A stretch of 7,353 nucleotides of DNA from the NCBI GenBank assembly GCA_937916485.1, contig CALFSV010000323.1:1-7353 (forward strand), written 5' to 3'. Source of the DNA: an uncultured Paracoccaceae bacterium. GTDB taxonomy: Bacteria > Pseudomonadota > Alphaproteobacteria > Rhodobacterales > Rhodobacteraceae. Below the pieces are notes generated by a model that saw nothing but the letters and a program-made list of their open reading frames with translations, made no database searches and was not told the DNA's origin. Shown here one piece after another: positions 5,976 through 7,353 of the stretch. Positions within the stretch are counted from its first letter, which is position 1. Each line of letters opens with the position of its first letter. Both the position numbers and the translations under genes were made by a program.

Positions 5976-7097
5976 ATGAACAAAATCGGTGAAAATAACT
6001 TTGGCGCACCAGTAAATGCGAGTGAAAGAAAGCTGCTATCGATTGCACGGCAACTAGGCCCAATCGCACGATCAGAAGTGACGGCACATTCGGAGTTATC
6101 TCAGCAATCGGTTCACCGACTCATTGATAATTTACAATCCAAAGGCTTCCTCCGCTTCCGCCCCGCAACAATAAAGGGTCGCGGAAAACCTAGCCCATTG
6201 GTCGAAATTAATCAGGATACATTTGTTTCTTTAGGGCTGTCGTTCACAACCGAGAAGGTATTGGCATGTTTGCTTGACCTTAAAGGCGCGCCGCTGATCC
6301 AGTGTGAGCTGGATGTCCATCCCAATAATCCTACAGCTGTACTGGATGTACTGGAAGCGAAAATCGCAGATTGGACTGCTGCGGAACTCAAAAACCGTCA
6401 GATGATCGGAGTTGGCATCGCGATGCAAGGGTACCGCACAGGTGCGGCCGACCAATTTGAAACCCCGACGCTCTTAGAAAATTGGCGAAACTTGGAACTT
6501 ATCCCGCTGTTTCAAGATCGCTTTGAGCTACCGGTTTTCACAGAAAACAATGCGACGTCTTGTGCAACTGCTGAATTTTATCTTGGTGGAGCCGCAGAGC
6601 ACAGTTGTTTTGTTTATCTTTCATTCAATTATGGCTACGGCGCCGGCCTTTATTGGCAAAACAAACCTGTTCAAGGTGGTCACGGAAACGCAGGTGAAAT
6701 CGGGTCAATCTACCGGCCAGAAGATACGATTCATCGCCCAGCACTTGGTGAGCTTTTGAAGCGTATGCAAATGCAAGGGCATGCAATCGCGCATATTTCG
6801 GAATTACCAAATTACTTCTCCGATGATCTTCCAGTGATTTCAGATTGGGTTCAAGAAGTAGGCCCATATTTACGCCAATCACTCGCTGCACTTAAGGGCG
6901 TTATGGATCCAACGGCGATCTTTTTTGGCGGTGAAGCTCCAAGTGGACTTAGACGAGCATTGATCAATGAAGCCAACGCTGATGATCGCATCGTTCACGG
7001 CCCAGATCCAATGCTAATAGAAAGTCGAATACAAGGAGATGCTGCCCACGTGGGAGCTGCTTTTCTGCCTTTGCACCAGTTGATCTTTAGGAATTAG
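5976..7097 (+). CDS. ROK-family transcriptional regulator (Mlc/NagC/XylR type)
   Basis: A 373-residue protein. Residues about 15-65 form a winged helix-turn-helix (recognition helix near 42-53, SQQSVHRLIDNL) followed by a basic wing KGRGKPSP at 67-74. The rest is the sugar-kinase-like ROK domain, with the tell-tale AxxGEIGS-type loop at 236-245 (HGNAGEIGSI). It should bind DNA and sense a sugar or sugar phosphate. Kinase activity looks lost: the phosphate-binding DxGxT is GLSFTT (87-92), and the catalytic Asp of the ENDA motif is Asn (ENNA, 190-193). The zinc-binding CxCGxxGC cluster that normally follows the GEIG loop is also absent; that segment reads IHRPALGELL (252-261). The ATG at 5976 has AGGAGA five bases upstream. 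It is divergent from the transporter operon, the usual arrangement for its local regulator; whether it represses or activates is not shown. Confidence 0.95.
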   Translation: MNKIGENNFGAPVNASERKLLSIARQLGPIARSEVTAHSELSQQSVHRLIDNLQSKGFLRFRPATIKGRGKPSPLVEINQDTFVSLGLSFTTEKVLACLLDLKGAPLIQCELDVHPNNPTAVLDVLEAKIADWTAAELKNRQMIGVGIAMQGYRTGAADQFETPTLLENWRNLELIPLFQDRFELPVFTENNATSCATAEFYLGGAAEHSCFVYLSFNYGYGAGLYWQNKPVQGGHGNAGEIGSIYRPEDTIHRPALGELLKRMQMQGHAIAHISELPNYFSDDLPVISDWVQEVGPYLRQSLAALKGVMDPTAIFFGGEAPSGLRRALINEANADDRIVHGPDPMLIESRIQGDAAHVGAAFLPLHQLIFRN

Positions 7098-7137
7098 TAG
7101 ACCCGGGACTAAGTGTGGGCATAGTGTGAAAGCTATT

Positions 7138-7163
7138 TGAATAGCCCCTAGTTTCCTAGACAC
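7138..7163. repeat. IS3-type terminal inverted repeat
   Basis: The 26 bases starting TGAATAGCCCC and ending CCTAGACAC align with the general pattern of IS3-group ends (TGAACCGCCCC...GTAGACAC). The last bases overlap the OrfB stop at 7156-7158 and its final codons. The partner repeat is not in the window, so exact length is an estimate. Confidence 0.7.
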
Positions 7164-7353
7164 TTTCTTGTTTCATTTTCTGCTGTCTTTCGAACTCTAC
7201 GGGCGACAGCATCCCGTTTCTAGCGTGTTTGCGTTTTGGATTGTAGAACATTTCGATGTAGTCGAAGATATCACGTCTTGCGTCTTCTCGGGTTTTGTAT
7301 GTCCTACGCCGTATGCGTTCCCGTTTCAGCAGATTGAAAAAGCTTTCAGCGAC
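7156..7353 (-). CDS. IS3-family transposase OrfB, C-terminal 65 residues (5' part outside window)
   Basis: The visible frame begins VAESFFNLLKRERIRRR and continues with TREDARRDIFDYIEMFYNP, then HARNGMLSPVEFE, and stops at TAG (7158-7156). This is the classic end of the rve integrase domain of IS3-group OrfB. The glutamate at visible residue 3 (AESFF) is the expected third acidic residue of the DDE catalytic triad; the two aspartates lie beyond the window edge. No frameshift is seen in the visible part, so it may be an intact element, but completeness cannot be judged. Confidence 0.93.
   Translation of the reverse strand, partial: VAESFFNLLKRERIRRRTYKTREDARRDIFDYIEMFYNPKRKHARNGMLSPVEFERQQKMKQESV

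Larger units (their letters stand above)
7138..7353 (-). mobile_element. Right end of an IS3-family insertion sequence (rest outside window)
   Basis: The element is recognised by the C-terminal part of an OrfB transposase and by a terminus TGAATAGCCCCTAGTTT starting at 7138. This is a diverged version of the TGAACCGCCCCGGGTTT ends of IS3-group elements. The transposase points towards the ROK gene and its last codons lie inside the terminal repeat, as usual for this family. The insertion point is 40 bases after the ROK stop, so no visible gene is broken. The other end and the target duplication are beyond the window; the outside flank reads GCTATT. Confidence 0.85.

Noticed and set aside
7094..7112. 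Possible terminator after the ROK gene (TTAGT/ACTAA around CCCGGG)
   Set aside because: Only a 5-bp stem with a 9-base loop and no T-run after it; the central CCCGGG is off-centre from the stem.
1..7353. CRISPR arrays, tRNA or rRNA genes, phage or defence genes
   Set aside because: No regularly spaced repeats, no tRNA-like cloverleaf and no defence or phage protein motifs were seen; nearly all sequence is accounted for by the listed genes.

Overview
The window holds a compact, probably sugar-related uptake and catabolic operon on the minus strand. A divergent ROK-family regulator lies on the plus strand, and one end of an IS3-family insertion sequence sits just behind that regulator. Protein flavour (ROK repressor, PotA/FbpC-type ATPase, DUF1868-like 2H protein) and a base composition near 50% G+C by eye suggest an alphaproteobacterium, possibly a marine roseobacter-type Rhodobacteraceae. 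That placement is inference from sequence style, not from a marker gene.

Layout, in transcription order on the minus strand from about 5830 down to 1: ABC ATPase (5810-4767), permease A (4770-3916), permease B (3919-3092), periplasmic binding protein (3059-1959), galT (1847-786), and a 2H-phosphoesterase-like gene (789 to the window edge, 3' end missing). ATPase/permease A, permease A/permease B and galT/2H each overlap by the 4 bases ATGA, so translation is probably coupled. The binding protein is the exception: it has its own strong Shine-Dalgarno and is bracketed by two hairpins, at 3086-3112 and 1905-1934. These look like elements for unequal expression within one transcript. The 165-bp divergent gap (5811-5975) contains an AT-rich inverted repeat over the likely -10/start region of the operon, a reasonable operator for the ROK protein. 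The ROK gene runs 5976-7097. After a 40-bp spacer, the IS right end begins at 7138 with the last 65 codons of an IS3-type transposase reading back toward the ROK gene.

How the parts may work together: the transporter is of the YnjB/PotA-like type whose substrates are poorly known, but ROK control and the GalT partner point to a sugar. GalT keeps all catalytic and metal residues and handles hexose-1-phosphates, yet no galactokinase, epimerase or mutarotase is visible here. One hypothesis is uptake of an already phosphorylated (or cyclic-phosphate) galactose compound, opened by the 2H enzyme and passed to GalT. A simpler alternative is uptake of a galactoside, with kinase and epimerase encoded elsewhere. 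No stretch above 300 bases lacks a gene.
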